Assembly: GCA_021018815.1 (NCBI GenBank)
Contig: JAITYX010000155.1
Span: 62,001 to 126,000 of the forward strand
Direction: 5' to 3'
DNA length: 64,000 nt
Source of the DNA: Talinum fruticosum
Lineage: Eukaryota; Streptophyta; Magnoliopsida; Caryophyllales; Talinaceae
The position numbers were made by a program, and so were the translations under genes. Position 1 is the first letter of the stretch; every line of letters begins with the position of its first letter. Below are positions 22,886-35,079 of this stretch, in pieces. Below the pieces are notes generated by a model, which was not told the origin of the DNA, did not search any database, and saw nothing but the letters and a program-made list of their open reading frames with translations.

Positions 22886-24360
22886 ATAATGAACAAATGG
22901 AGGCCATGTATTGTCACGGATTTGAGGCGTAACTCTTTCACCAAGGTACCAGTAAAACCCCGAAAGGACCCTCAAATAAGATCCTCGTTTCACTCAATTC
23001 TCGTGAAATAATTACACTTGGATGGAGTTGGAGTTGGGCCCCGGGATGGAAATTGGCCTTCACATACAGGACTAATAAGTAGACAAGCAAGCAAAAGCGA
23101 AAAACAATAAGAAAATGAGCACAAAGTGCCCAGCCTAAGCTGCCGCCGACCACGACCAAGCCCACAAGGCCCACGAGGCTATGGGCGGGAGCAGCAAGGT
23201 GAACAAGTGAAGAAAATTTTCCTAGGCATATTTTTAGGCAAATTGAAGAGCTTGAAGGTGACGTACCGAAGCCACACAATTGAGAGTGGACCTCAAGAAG
23301 CCTATGTCATAGATTTTGGGTTGTTAAAGATAGATTTTTTCCCATGACTGGAGGCCGAAAAGGTAAGATGATTTATTAAACCGGGCGAAAGGTGCAGGAA
23401 ATATTCGTACAACCACTACTACAAGTGTTGCCAAACAAATGAGATTTTTATGTACATAAGATAGAAATATATCGAAATAAGTGAAGAACATACCTCGATG
23501 ATTTTTCGTAAGCCACACAAGTGCGAGGTAGTTTGTTAAGTCCTTCTCGGGTTTGGTGTGTCGCACACCGGCATGAAAACCCCTTATGAGGCAAGTATAG
23601 GCGGCGCGCCCATTAAGTTCCTTTGTTTTATCAAGGTCCGCTAAGTTCACCAAATAGTGAACATGACCTTTGACGCTTGGTCGAAAAAGAGCATCGTGCT
23701 TAGTAAGAGGACAAGAACAACCCGGACTTGTTGAGGAGTATGTCGGGCCCAAAACGCAACATCCTCAAAAGCCTCAAAAAGAATGCTATATTTGAAGAAG
23801 TTCTCTCGAGGAAACCTACTAGCCACGGGACGGAAGAGGTGACGTAGATAGTCACAATCTTTGTACAAGCTCCGATCATAGACTAGAGGCTCCCCGAGAA
23901 GTCCAAACCCGATAAAACAGACAAAATCAAAAGGTGTAATGATCATCTCCCGAGGAAGATGGAAGGTATTAGTGGTATCCCAAAAGCGCTCACTAATGGT
24001 CCCAATGGGATCCCTTTCTCTTTGTCACATAGATTATTTAAAGCGGTAAAAGCGAACCAAACCCGACATTATTCATGACATCCTCAAGAGGGTAGTTCTT
24101 CTCTCTACATGTTTCTATGAACTTGGGTATAGCACTGCTACTCGAATCAATAAGTTTAAGCCAACAAGCTTACTCGAAGGAGTAATGGCTGGGGAAGACA
24201 CGTGATTTTCGGCCTCCACCAAGAGGTCATTCGGGTTTCATTCATTGTGAGGGTGCCATTCTCGCTTCAAGAAGTTATCATGGACCAATTTCTAATCCCG
24301 CGTTCTTCCGATGGGATAATCTTTCCTTCTAAACATGTTTGGAAAGATGTCTTGAAAACT
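22886..24360 (-). pseudogene. Antisense plant-mobile-domain gene of the Tat element, 5' part
   Basis: On the minus strand an ATG near 24346 opens MFRRKDYPIGRTRD, about 120 nt downstream of a TATA box. Around 23890-24010 the text reads SERFWDTTNTFHLP, then EMIITPFDFVCFIGF, which is the hallmark of the plant mobile domain (W...T.tFHlp.Gem.iTp.Df...tGl). Downstream frames 23324-23752 and 23647-23946 continue it with stops. Such domains occur both in host MAIN/MAIL-type genes and as captured antisense ORFs in Tat retrotransposons. The location just upstream of the Tat PPT and 3' LTR supports the latter. C1 splits it from the part at 8759-11890. Confidence 0.68.
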
Positions 24361-24463
24361 AACTAGTTTACTTCAAAAACAAAGTTAGAAGCACAACAAG
24401 AACAAAGCTAGAGCAAGCAAGAGAGGAGCAAGAGAAGTGTACAAAATGAACACACCAAGCTCC

Positions 24464-24472
24464 CCTTTTATA
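24464..24472 (-). promoter_or_regulatory. TATA box of the antisense gene
   Basis: TATAAAAGG on the minus strand, followed by a pyrimidine- and CTTGCTCTAG-rich leader toward the ATG at about 24346. It is well placed to be the promoter of the antisense gene, separate from the LTR promoter. Confidence 0.5.
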
Positions 24473-25097
24473 GACCCATTCAGCCAAGGCAAGCCAAGCA
24501 TACAAGACAAGAGTCAAAAAGGCAAGAGGAGATCAAGGGAATCCGATAAAGCACGTCGAGGCCAGGCTCGCCAAAGGCGAGTCGGCGCCGGCCACGAGGA
24601 GAAGTGATGTCCCATCAACAACGACCTTGCAGCCCTAGCTATTTGCTAGGCTATGTAGTCCAATTAAGCATGGCAAGTAGATGTTTAGCACTATATGCAT
24701 GCAAGTGGAAGCTCTTAGACCTACCAAATCGGTTTTTTCACATCGATTTTCAGTTTGTTTTCAATCTGAATTATTCAGGTAAAACACTCGAACTTTCGTC
24801 GAAATGATTATTCACTAACAAGCATATTAGTACAGTTGATTGTCAAGCCATGCTTTAGATCAAAAGATGATCGAAGTTTCAGCAAGCTTCAGGCTATGAT
24901 CAAGCCAAGCTTAGGATCCTCTTACCGGACTTCAAAACACATGCATAGTGATCAAGTCCAGGCCCTGTCTCGGAGTTTAGGTTCGACAGACAACCAATTC
25001 TAGACACCACACTACAACCAACGCTCGAAGCAATGCACAAAATTGAGATAAGTATCCTTTAGTGTCTACTTAGACCCTTCGTCTTCCGTACTCGGTC
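24473..25097. other. Tat internal region before the 3' LTR
   Basis: No coding domain is visible. It would hold the upstream region of the antisense gene and the sense-strand 3' UTR. Confidence 0.4.
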
Positions 25098-25110
25098 AAA
25101 GTGGGGGCTA
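25098..25110 (+). other. Tat polypurine tract
   Basis: AAAGTGGGGGCTA lies two bases before TGTAGACACC at 25113. It fixes the strand and the 3' LTR start of the Tat element. Confidence 0.8.
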
Positions 25111-25112
25111 AC

Positions 25113-25971
25113 TGTAGACACCTACAACATGTCGTTCCTTATCTCTTTTATTTCTATATTTTATATTGTTGGCTCGATGATGAGATCCCAAGTCCTATTT
25201 GTGGATTTGGATCATAGTCGGTATTTGATTGGTGTGACAAAAGCCAATAAACCACGAAGAACCCCGAGCACCAATAAATAGCCTCTCGCCTTGGGTCGGT
25301 CCTTAAATCCTTTTTATTTCGGATGATCCAAGCTCGGGTCAAACCTCCAAAGTCAACGGAAGTCCGATGCCGCGTATGGGAGATTTCGAGTCAAAATTCT
25401 GCGTTTCACTTTTGTCCAACCGGACACGAAGTCGAAGACCTCAAAGTGACATTAAGTGCTGCATTTCATGATCACAAGTATCAACGTGTTGCGTTTAGCT
25501 CCAAGACAGTCCGCCCAAGACACGGAGCTCAAATCCCTGGAATAATGTCGAGTGGCTGGTGCCCTCTACCTGGATTAGTTCGCCTTGAAACGTCGTGTTT
25601 TTCCCGAAGACTCCTGTTTCATCATGGAAGGGGCACAAAACCCTAGAGCGACACCGGGTGGACGGCGCCCCAATAGCGGTTCTATCCGATTATCACTTTA
25701 ATTTTGGCCCGATTTTTGCAATCGATTACGTTAAGCTTTGGACGGCTGGCGCTTGCAAACCCTAGGTCATTTGTGACCTAGCCTTCTCCCTATAAATAAA
25801 GAGCTTAGGCTCTCATTTCAGCACGGCTTCTTTCCTAAGCGTCATGCTGCCGAACCAACCGCATACATCCTTCCTCTAAGCGTTACTCTACTAAAAAGTA
25901 ACCTCAAAAGCCATTTTTCCGAAACACTATGCCATTGAATCCTTAATAAGAGCTAATGAATATTCGAGTTA
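25113..25971 (+). repeat. Tat 3' LTR, left part
   Basis: Starts TGTAGACACC. It is homologous to the inverted copy 826-2503 and interrupted at AGTTA (25967-25971) by a solo copia LTR. TATAAATA is at 25791-25798. Confidence 0.82.
25791..25798 (+). promoter_or_regulatory. TATA box, Tat 3' LTR
   Basis: TATAAATA followed by aagagcttaggctctcattt, a leader that is matched in the inverted copy on the minus strand near 1700. Confidence 0.55.
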
Positions 25972-27601
25972 TGAAGACTCGGACTTTATACTTACACTTT
26001 TCTGAGTTCCATCAAGGAATCGGGTATAAGACTTCATCTCTCACATGGTTTTGATTTCAAGTCATTCCATGTGCCTTAGAAACTTTTACGAGTGATATAG
26101 CATTTTCTCCGAGTGTTATAGAAACTCCTGTATATGTTTACGCTTGATTTTGACTAACTCGGAAAGCATACTTCTACATGCCACTTCACACTCGGTTCGA
26201 GTCACTCAACACTCAGGTATATCACATGTTCAAACACTTTCTTTCACGCGTATAAACTCGGGTCCGACTTCGTGCTCCAGGAATTATATTGCTAATTCAC
26301 TATTCTAAGTTAGCATATCTTGTTTGAACTTTGTTTAGTTTAGATCAAGTCTTTTTACTCGATATTCTCCTTATGACTTGATTATCTTCTAGATCGACTA
26401 AGATGGAATTTGAGTATCATGAATATTAGACTCGGAAAATTCCATTCCTTTTTTGACTCGGATAATTATGCACTTAATTATCTTAATTATTTTATTATCT
26501 CGTGTCTAATCTCGGGGCCAAAGTATTTTATACTTTGAGAACCAAATTGATTTACTTTTGTAGGTTATTCAAACGAGGCTATCCTATTTTTGAATTACAA
26601 AAGTAACCGGCTTCAAAACGTCAAATCACCAGACAGACAAGGCTTTTTCCACCTCGACCTAGCCCCGGACAATCGTGGCGGGGTTGTCTGTTTCCACCTT
26701 ACTTTTCAAGACACCACCGAGTGGTTTTGGGACACTAAGCTCAATGGTGGTTTCCACCTTACTTTTCAAGACACCACCGAGTGGTTTTGGGACTTCCAAA
26801 GGAATCAAGAACCATTGCCCAACGTTCATATCTCAACGGATATTTTCCGAGTGACTCAAAAAATCCATAACAACGGTCACAAAGAACTTCCGGTCAGAAG
26901 ATGGACATAACGGCTAAGCTGCTTGGCCATCTATAAATAGAAGCCAACTTTTAAGACATGAAGATTGTTGAACCAATTGTTTATACACGAGACTTGAGCA
27001 AAAGTCATTGTATTCATTCTCAATCTTCTACTTACAACTCCAACTCGTATTTAATATTTCTCCGAGTTGTAAGGTCTTGTACTCAATTACAAACATTCTC
27101 TTTCTTACTTTCTAAGTAAGGTCCCTTGACTCGGGCTGTAAGGGTTAACTCGGCTCAGCTTGTCCCTAACTGTAAGGGTGATCTCGGTTAGGAAGTACTA
27201 GATCGAGATAAGGTAATTTCGAGTCTAGGAAAAACTTGTAAGGAGTTGTCTAAGGGAGCAACTCGGGTTGATTCAGTCTACTGTATTTTGTGGACTCAAA
27301 ATAGTGGATTTGACTTCGTGCTTGGATTAGCACGGTCCGTGGTTTTCTGCCCCATGAGGGTTTCCACGTACTTTACGAGTTATCACTTTTCCGAGTGCAT
27401 TCTAGACTCGGACAGTTTTTAAGTCCTGTTTAATCTGGTTCTTTATTCTTTACCGAACTACGAGTCGGTGCTTTTCCGAGTTCATCCTTGACTCCTACTC
27501 ACCTCATAGTCATATCTATTTCAAATTTCAAGCAAATTTCATCATCACCCTATTCACCCCCTCCTCTAGGGTAACTTAGCCTCTCCAAGAGCAAACCTTC
27601 A
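25972..27601 (+). mobile_element. Solo copia LTR inside the Tat LTR
   Basis: 1,630 bp from TGAAGACTCGG to ACCTTCA, flanked by a perfect five-base duplication AGTTA (25967-25971 and 27602-27606). There is no internal region, so it arose by recombination between the LTRs of one element. It is closer to the C2 LTRs than to C1: both have gaggctatcctatttttgaa where C1 has a different block. TATAAATAG is at 26932-26940. It carries a private 60-bp tandem duplication at 26691-26810. Confidence 0.92.
26691..26810 (+). repeat. 60-bp tandem duplication in the solo LTR
   Basis: The unit beginning tttccaccttacttttcaag occurs at 26691 and again at 26751, near identical over about 43 bases plus a spacer. 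Other LTR copies have a single unit here. Confidence 0.85.
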
Positions 27602-27606
27602 AGTTA

Positions 27607-28470
27607 TTCTAATGACTTGGTATTCATTCAACTGATCTTTCCTATTCTCTACAAACTTACCCTCACAAAACTCATAAAAAGCCCATTTATTTTGATTCAC
27701 CACCGTCGCATTAGCGGATCTAGATATGAGATCTAGATTAGCAGGTGGGACGACTTGAGGTCATCAATTAAGCCTTCAAAACGGTTATTTATATTTTATG
27801 TTTTCTTTATCCCTTTCTATATTGTGGAGAAGAATTGTATCGCTTGTATTTCCTCCCCGCCCAATGTAATCCTTTTAGTTTCTCGCTTTTCGTTTCTTTT
27901 CGCTTTCGTTTTCTTTCTTTTTCATCTTTTTCATTTTTTCCTCTACCGCTTTCATTATTATGTTTTGGTTGCTTTTAATCCCGTATCGCATGTTGTGTGC
28001 TTATGTTTAGTATATTATTTCGATTCCTACTCAAACTAATAACGGTCATCTTTTGACGGGCGGAACGGAAGGGTTTATCCCTACATTTCGTACCTTCGCT
28101 TGATGGAGTCACTTTGTGGTCTTTTTCAACTTAGTTTGTCCATACTAAGATTGGAAGAGCATTTATTTATTTTGTTTTGTTAGTTTTTCATTCCTAAACA
28201 CTCGACTAGCAACTACTATTTTTGATTTATTTCTATCAATTGCTTCTCTGCTTTTTCGATCGCAAGATAAAGAAAAACTAGAGTTTCGAACCTCCCAGCC
28301 AGGCCGGAGGCGGAGGCTGACTTCCTCAACCATGACCCCTAGCTAGCGCCGCAGACCACTACGTGCTGACTTTGGCTAGCACCGAGTGGTTAACGATAGT
28401 GGCTTGGGTCCAAACTGGTGTTTTCACATCGGTTTGGCCCTAAAGCCTCACGATACATTCAAAACCCTAG
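27607..28470 (+). repeat. Tat 3' LTR, right part
   Basis: Resumes the Tat LTR after the solo copia LTR. The block attcaccaccgtcgcattag (27695-27714) and the ttctcgcttttcgtttcttt region (about 27881-27900) match the inverted copy near 1470 and 1290. The right end is uncertain by about 100 bp. Confidence 0.7.
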
Positions 28471-28768
28471 CTTTCTTTATTTTATTCAATTAAGAAATAA
28501 TATCCCGAGACTTTTCAAAATAATTCCTAAAATAAAATAATTAATAAAACTGCCACTCAATTTAATTTAATTCATTTCAACTTAATTTAATAAAATTTGG
28601 AAATCTTAATAAAGAGATTCATTCCACTTTCTAAGTTTCCATCTTCAAAACCCTAAAATCATTTTTCATTTTCAAATATCAAAAGAAAACAAAATTTCAA
28701 AAAAAAATCACCAATTTATGTTTAATTTCGGGGCCCCCTCCACGGGAGGAGGACCGTGGTTCCTACAA
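28471..28768. other. AT-rich junction sequence
   Basis: Low-complexity A/T sequence between the Tat LTR and the truncated chromovirus. I see no gene and no clear target duplication. Confidence 0.35.
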
Positions 28769-30815
28769 AACCTAATGAGAAAAACTAACAAATTTGAATG
28801 GAGCTCAAATTGTGAATCTCCTTTTGCTGAATTAAAGAAACACCTCACTACTACCCTAGTTCTAGCCCTACCTCATAGTGATGAAGGATTTGTCATTTTT
28901 AGTGACGCTTCTAAGAAAGGCCTAGGTTGTGTGCTTATGTAAAATGATAAGGTCATTATTATGCATCCCGACAATTGAAACCTTATGAGGTTAACTATCC
29001 TACTCATGATCTTGAGTTAACGGTAGTGGTTTTTTCACTATGGAGGCACTACTTACTTGGTGTTTCATGTAATATTTTCACTTACCATTAGAGCCTTAAG
29101 TATTTCTTCACCCAGACTTGATTTGAATATGAGACAAAGATGTTGGCTAGAACTCATCAAGGATTATGGTTTGTACATTCAATATCAACCTGGAAAAGGC
29201 AATGTTGTTGTCGATGCTTTGAGTAGAAAGTCATCTCATGGTCTTAATCTATTGCTTGGGTTACCTTTAGCTATTCAAAGAGATTTTGAAAGACTTGGGG
29301 TAAAATTTGTGCGAAGTGTTTTGTAGGAAAACTCATAATGATGGAAGTGTGTTCCACATTGATAGACGATATTGTTGTGGCTCAGGAATTAGACCCCATG
29401 ATTTTAAAACTAAAGGACGATGTGAGGAATGGGAAATGTCCTGGTTTTTTATTCATGAAGATGGTTCATTAAGGTTTTAAGGACGATTGTGTGTGGCTAA
29501 CAATAAGGATTTGAAGGAAAAGATCTTGACTGAAGCACACTAAACCCCATATTCAGTCCATCCAGGGCGAGTAAGATGTATAAGGATTTATGGCAAAGAT
29601 TTTGGTGGAGCAACATGAAGAAGGAGGTAGCAGAATTTTTGTCTAGATGCTTAACATGCCAATAAGTGAAGTTTGACCATGGCGGACCCGCTAGGAAATG
29701 AAATTGTTAGAGGTTCCACTTTGGAAATGGGATTCTATATCTATGGATTTTATCATGGGATTACCTTGAACTCAAAATGGAAATAATTTGATATGGGTGA
29801 TTATGAATCATTTAACCAAATCCGCTCACTTTTTGGCTATCAAGGAGACTTGGAAGGTGGAGAAGTTGGCAAGAATATACATCAAGGAGATAGTCAGATT
29901 GCATGGAGTTCCTAGTGACATCTTCTCTGATCGTGATTCTCGATTTTTGCACGAGTATGGATTGCTCTTCAAAGAGCATTAGGAACAAAGCTAAATCTTA
30001 GCACCTTGTATCACCCTAAGACTGATGGACAGACTGAAAGAACCAATTAAACTTTAGAAGATATGTCGTGTGCATGCGTACTTGATTTCCAAGGGACTTA
30101 GGAGGAAAATTTAGCATTGGTTGAGTTCTCTTACAATAATAGTTACCATGAAAATATTAAGATGGCTCCACTCTAGGATCTATATGGGCGAAAATGTAGA
30201 TCGCCACTTTGTTGGAGTGATATTGATGAGACCTTGGTAATGGGACCTAAATTAATTAAGGATGCAGTGGAAAAGATTAGAGTGATAAGGTCATATGAGA
30301 GCCACATAAGATAGACAACGAAGCTATGCATAAAAGACGCTTAGACCCTTATAATTCAAGGTTGGGGACAAGGTGTTTTTAAAAGCGTCTCCATTAAAAG
30401 GTGTAATGCGATTTAGCAAAGTAGGAAAGCTAAGTCCTCATCTTTGTATGACCATATGAGATTATTGAACGAATCGGCCATGTGGCTTATCGTCATGCAT
30501 TGCCACCTAAACCCTCAAAAGTTCATAATGTATTTCATGTATCGTAATGAAAAGGGTATGTTCCCAACTCTAGTCATGTGATCCGACAAGACAATGTTCA
30601 GTTGTTGGGTAATCTAACCTATAAGGAGCAACCTATTCAAATCTTGGACAAACAAGAAAAGCAGCTCAGGAACAAAGTTATGCCACTCGGTCAAGATGTT
30701 GTGGGCTAATCACTCTAGGCAAGAAACGACATGGGAGACCGAGGCTCACATGCGTGCAAAATATCTATACCTTTTCACTCACGTCAATATTGACGAGTAA
30801 GTTTCGAGGACAAAA
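28769..30815 (+). pseudogene. Chromovirus pol fragment: RNase H, integrase, chromodomain
   Basis: The fragment begins inside pol with NKFEWSSNCESPFAELK and SDASKKGLGCVLM (28790-28942), then [18 protein letters not shown] and [14 protein letters not shown] (29125-29235): a chromovirus-type RNase H. The integrase has FLSRCLTCQ near 29640, MNHLTKSAHFLAIKETW at 29803-29853 and [14 protein letters not shown] at 29905-29946. The C-terminal region contains FKVGDKVFLKASP near 30355 and VPNSSHVIRQD followed by EQPIQILDKQEKQLRNK (30560-30680), the chromodomain-containing tail. Gag, protease and most of RT are missing. Several stops are present. Confidence 0.85.
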
Positions 30816-30821
30816 CTTAAT

Positions 30822-30834
30822 CCAAGGGGGAAAA
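30822..30834 (+). other. Chromovirus polypurine tract
   Basis: CCAAGGGGGAAAA, after a ttcgaggacaaaact phrase typical of the end of this group, directly precedes the LTR start. Confidence 0.7.
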
Positions 30835-30879
30835 CTATAACAACCGGAAAAAAATAAAAAAACATTTTATTAATATGTT

Positions 30880-30995
30880 GATATTGTTTTTATTATTGTT
30901 ATTATACTAATATTATTATTATCATTATCATTATTATATTGATATTATTGTTATTATTATTATCATTATTATTATTGTTATTATTAGCTAGTATT
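30880..30995 (+). repeat. ATT/TTA microsatellite
   Basis: Imperfect run of attatt/ttatta units with interspersed atc and gtt. Confidence 0.85.
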
Positions 30996-31207
30996 AAGGG
31001 TGTGTTTAATGGTAATTGGCATATGGGAAACTCTAAGTGTCACATGGTATATTTATAAAGATTGTGGCTAGGTTCATGAAGGTTACTCAAAGGTTAGGCT
31101 TTTTAGTTTAGGATTAATAGCCATCATAAACCTTATGGTATGATTTTACACTTTAAATGGAAACTTTTGAGTGACTATACCATTAAAATTTTCAACTCAA
31201 AATCCCC

Positions 31208-31215
31208 TATAAATA
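31208..31215 (+). promoter_or_regulatory. TATA box, chromovirus LTR
   Basis: TATAAATA in the context aatccccTATAAATAcccc, about 370 bp into the LTR. Confidence 0.5.
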
Positions 31216-31389
31216 CCCCCTAAGCTAGTTGGAATAGGTACCGCATTTCTAATCTCCACTCTACTCTTATCTTACTTTAGTTCTCTACTTCTTAGAAGGT
31301 TACTTACAAGTCCTAGAAAGGTATTAAGCATGTCAACCTTTTCTCCCAATCTATCTTTCCACTATAGAAAAATGTTTATGTGTACTAGT

Positions 31390-32824
31390 TGAAGAATCGG
31401 GTATAATTATCTATCTCTCTTGGGTTTTGATTATCAGTCATTCCGAGTTTTATAGAAATTCATATCTAAGTTTTCATCCTGGTCCGACCCACCTAAAAAC
31501 CAGTCTTTTAGCATAACATTCTTAACTGTGTTTCGACCCACTCAAACACAACTCGGAACAATCGCATGAGTAAATAATTTCTCTAACACTTTTATTCCGA
31601 GCACCGACTTCATGTTTCAAGTGAAAATGAATTACAACATTAATTCTAACTTCTAAGTCAGTTTATTTATGGAAAAATTATTTGCTTGATCAAGTTTATG
31701 TATCCTGATATTTTTTCCTCTCTAACTTGATCATTTTAAGGATTGACTCAAGATGAAATCTGAACCTAATGGATATTAGACTCAAACAATTCCACTCTTT
31801 TAAGCCAAAAATAATTAAGTGCTTAATTACTCTAATTTAATTATTATTTGTCTAATCTTGGACCAAAGTATTTTTATACTTTGAGTACCACTTTGATTTG
31901 CTTTTGTAAGTTGTTTAAACAAGCCTAATCTACTTTAGAAGTACAAAAGCAACCGGTTTCTAACCGTTAAACACTAGGAGACAGAGATTAATCATTTCCG
32001 GACATGGCTCGGACACCGTGTTAGGGTTATTTGTTTCCAAAACTGGAAAAGTGCAGCTTTGAGTCTAACGGTTGTTTCTACCCCAGATTTCAATCACCAC
32101 CAGAGGGTTGGACTACTTTTGGAGCCAAGAACCATTATACAACGTTGACATTTCAACGGATCTTTTTCGAGTGACTTAGACTAGCCGTTACAATGGCAAA
32201 TGAAGTTCACCGAGTCCGAACAAGTCTCAATGGCCATTCTGCCTTGGTGCTTATAATAGAAGCCACTCCACAAGACTTGAAGATTGTTGAACATATTTCT
32301 TAACACTTACTTAGTGCATTCTTATTCAATCTTCAGCTTACAACTCCAACTTTGTATTTGCTTACTCTTTAAGTTGTAAAGAAAGTCTTGTAATCACTTA
32401 CATTCTTCTCTTACTTTCTCTAAGTCCCTTGACTGAGCTGTAAAGGCTAACTTAACTCGGTTATCCCTAACTGTAAGGGTTAACTCAGTCAAGAAGTACT
32501 AGATTAGATAAGGGAACTTCGAGTTTAGGAAAAACTTATAAAGGAATTGTCTAAGGGAGCAATTCTGGTTAGAGTCGATCCTTTGTAATTGAGAATTCAA
32601 TTAGTGGATTTGACTTGGTGCTTCGATTAGCATTGTTTGTGGTTTTCTCGCCTCGGAGGGTTTCCATGTATTTCGAGTGTCTATCTTTTTGAGTCAAATC
32701 TAGACTTAGAGTCTACTTTATATTCAGTGTCTCAGTGCAAAAGAGTTTGATTTTTCTCTAAAATCTTCCTTCACCCTATTCACCCCCTCTAGGGTGACTT
32801 AGCCTCTCCAATAGCAAACCTTTA
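31390..32824 (+). repeat. C3 5' LTR
   Basis: 1,435 bp starting TGAAGAATCGG and ending ACCTTTA (mutated from ACCTTCA). The core is TATAATA at 32252-32258. Partner: 55543-56959. Confidence 0.9.
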
Positions 32825-32826
32825 GT

Positions 32827-32839
32827 TGGTATCATAGCC
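32827..32839 (+). other. C3 primer binding site
   Basis: TGGTATCATAGCC, close to the initiator tRNA-Met complement, two bases after the LTR. Confidence 0.8.
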
Positions 32840-32883
32840 TAACCTTTCAAGAGGATCTCACAATCCAAAGGTCTAATGATCAA

Positions 32884-34330
32884 ATGTCTCGTAACAATGG
32901 AGATTTTGATGAAGGAAGATTATCTACCGGACCACCTAAATTCAAATGGTCAAACTTTGCACACTCGGAAGAAGATGATAGAATGCTTTCTAATGGATAA
33001 TGACGAAGAAGTTTGGAACATCATCAAGAATGGGAACTTATCCCAATGAAGATGGAAGATGTAAGATCTCGTGCCTAAAGAGAAATCTAAGTACACCACT
33101 TAAGAGATTGAGAAGTTCATAAAGAACTTCAAAGCTATGAATACACCGATGTGTGCTATCAGCTCATAAGAATACAACAGAGTGTCGGATCGTGACATAG
33201 CCAAAGAGGTGTGGAAAACACTTGTCAACACCTATGAAGGAACAAGTCAAGCGAATCAAGCGAAGATAAGTCATTATCTTCACAAGTATGAGCTGTTCGG
33301 AATAGAGCCGAAGAAAACATCTCTCAAATGTATGCTCGGTTCACCGAGATTACTAACAATCTCAAGTATCCGGGTAGAAAGATCTCTCATGAGGAAATGG
33401 TCAAAAAAATTCTAAGAAGTCTACCAAAGAGAAAATGGGCTCCCAAGATGACACCCATTGAAGAGGCTCGGAATCTCTCTCAATTGAAGCCGGACGAGCT
33501 CATTGGGAAGTTGCTTACTCATGAGATTCACCTGGAAGAAAAGGATGCTTAGGTCAGCACCAAAAAGAACATTGCACTCGAAGGCCTCAAAACACGGATG
33601 ACAAAGTCCGAGCTCCTCAAACTCGGAAGAGGATCCTATGGCACTCATTGCCCGAGGCTTCAAGAAGATCATGAAGTACAAGAAGTGGCAGAAGAGGCCA
33701 AAGGAAGAGTTCTACAAGAAATATAAGATGGACAAAAAGGTAAATACTCATCCCCTTCAAAGTTATCTTTAACTAAGAACTCTAGTTGCTTTCAATGTGG
33801 CAGCAAGGAGCACATAGTCAAGGACTATCCAAAGAGAAAGAAGGATAGAAAGAAGAAAAATTCTATGATGGCTACCTGGAGTGATGATGACTCATCCGAA
33901 GAAGATGATTCCGATGACTCAAAGTGTCTTATGGCGATAATGGACTCGGAAGCTGAATCGAGTCAAACGGTGACAACTCATATACCGAGGAGACAAGTCC
34001 TCATGAGGTAATTGAATACTTCCTTAAGTTTTCCAAAGCCGATTTAGCTAGATATATCTTTACTTTGGAAGAAAAGTCCAATTCGACTCTTCCGATTGAA
34101 TGACTTGAGTCTCTTATCGCTGAGAGCAATGTTTTGAAAAATGAGTGAGAAAACTTGAGACAGAATCCGAAAGTACTTGAGACCAAGTGCTCAAGACAAT
34201 GAGACTAAATCCGAGTCATTCTGAACAAAGAATGAGTAACCGAAAAGGAAGCTCAATGAGTCACAACTGGTTTTAAAACTCACTCAAGGTCAAAAAACCT
34301 TGATCTTTTATTAGACTCTCGGTGTGTCTC
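32884..34330 (+). pseudogene. C3 gag
   Basis: Starts with ATG 32884 (MSRNNGDFDEGRLS, cognate to C1 Gag). Capsid-like stretches at 33182-33552 include MSDRDIAKEVWKTLVNTYEG, ending LLTHEIHLEEKDA. The zinc knuckle CFQCGSKEHIVKDYPK is at about 33790-33838, with the last Cys changed to Tyr. Frameshifts and stops are scattered. Confidence 0.82.
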
Positions 34331-35060
34331 ATTCGGAAAATAAGGTCTCGATTATAATGTCTGAAGAGGAATCTAATTCCTATTCAAGTCTTTTCAAAAC
34401 TGATTCCAAAATCGTGAAGTTCGGGAAGGCCGAGCACGGTCCCATGCACTCTCATGAAAAAGGACTGAGCCCAAACCAGTTTACAAGAAAAGGTCTTCTC
34501 TACTTGTTTACAAAAGAAAGGATTTTCAAACAAAAGAGACATAAACTCAATTTTCTAGAAAGAAGACTCAAAATTAGACCGGACCCAAAATCATTCAAAT
34601 TTAGGTTCCCAAAAATGCATCTCCTCGAGAAAAAAAAACCACAAGTAAAGGCAATTACTCGGGTTTGTAAGAGGAAGTTAGAAGGGTCAGTTTGTTTCTA
34701 TTTTGCGGGTGACTTAGAAACGAAAGGGTCACTGGTACTTAGACAGTGGCTACTCACGCCATATGTCCGGAGATTCAAGAATCTTCTCAGATTAAAAGAT
34801 TTAAAAGGAGGCAAAGTCACATTTGGAGACAATAGCAAAGGCAAGATAGTTGGGATTGGCAAGATTGGTCAAGAAAACAACTTAGTCGAGTTCGATCTAC
34901 CTTGTCGAAGGGCTTAAGTACAATTTCCTTAGCATTTCTTAGCTATGTGAGGATGGCCAAGAGGTAAGGTTCACTCGGACCAACCTGCTACATTTCTTAT
35001 GCAATCACCAAAGAGAGAAAGCTCTCAAGTCCGAGGTCGGATAACACTTATACTATCCCT
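34331..35060 (+). pseudogene. C3 Gag-protease linker and protease
   Basis: A 197-codon frame (34324-34917) covers the Lys-rich linker and the GGKVTFGD...GKIVGIGKIGQ block. In a neighbouring frame near 34735-34775 the retropepsin motif is read as WYLDSGYSRHMSGD, with DSG intact and the following Cys replaced by Tyr. The frameshift lies between. Confidence 0.75.
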
Positions 35061-35079
35061 CTTTCATATTCTAGTCGGA

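Larger units (their letters stand above)
30836..31384 (+). repeat. Chromovirus 3' LTR, part left of C3
   Basis: Starts TATAACAACC (a decayed TGTAACA start). It contains a TTA/ATT microsatellite at about 30880-30995 and a TATA box at 31208. It is cut by C3 at the CTAGT target. The continuation right of C3 (56965 onward) is not clearly recognisable, because there is no second LTR copy to compare. Confidence 0.6.
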
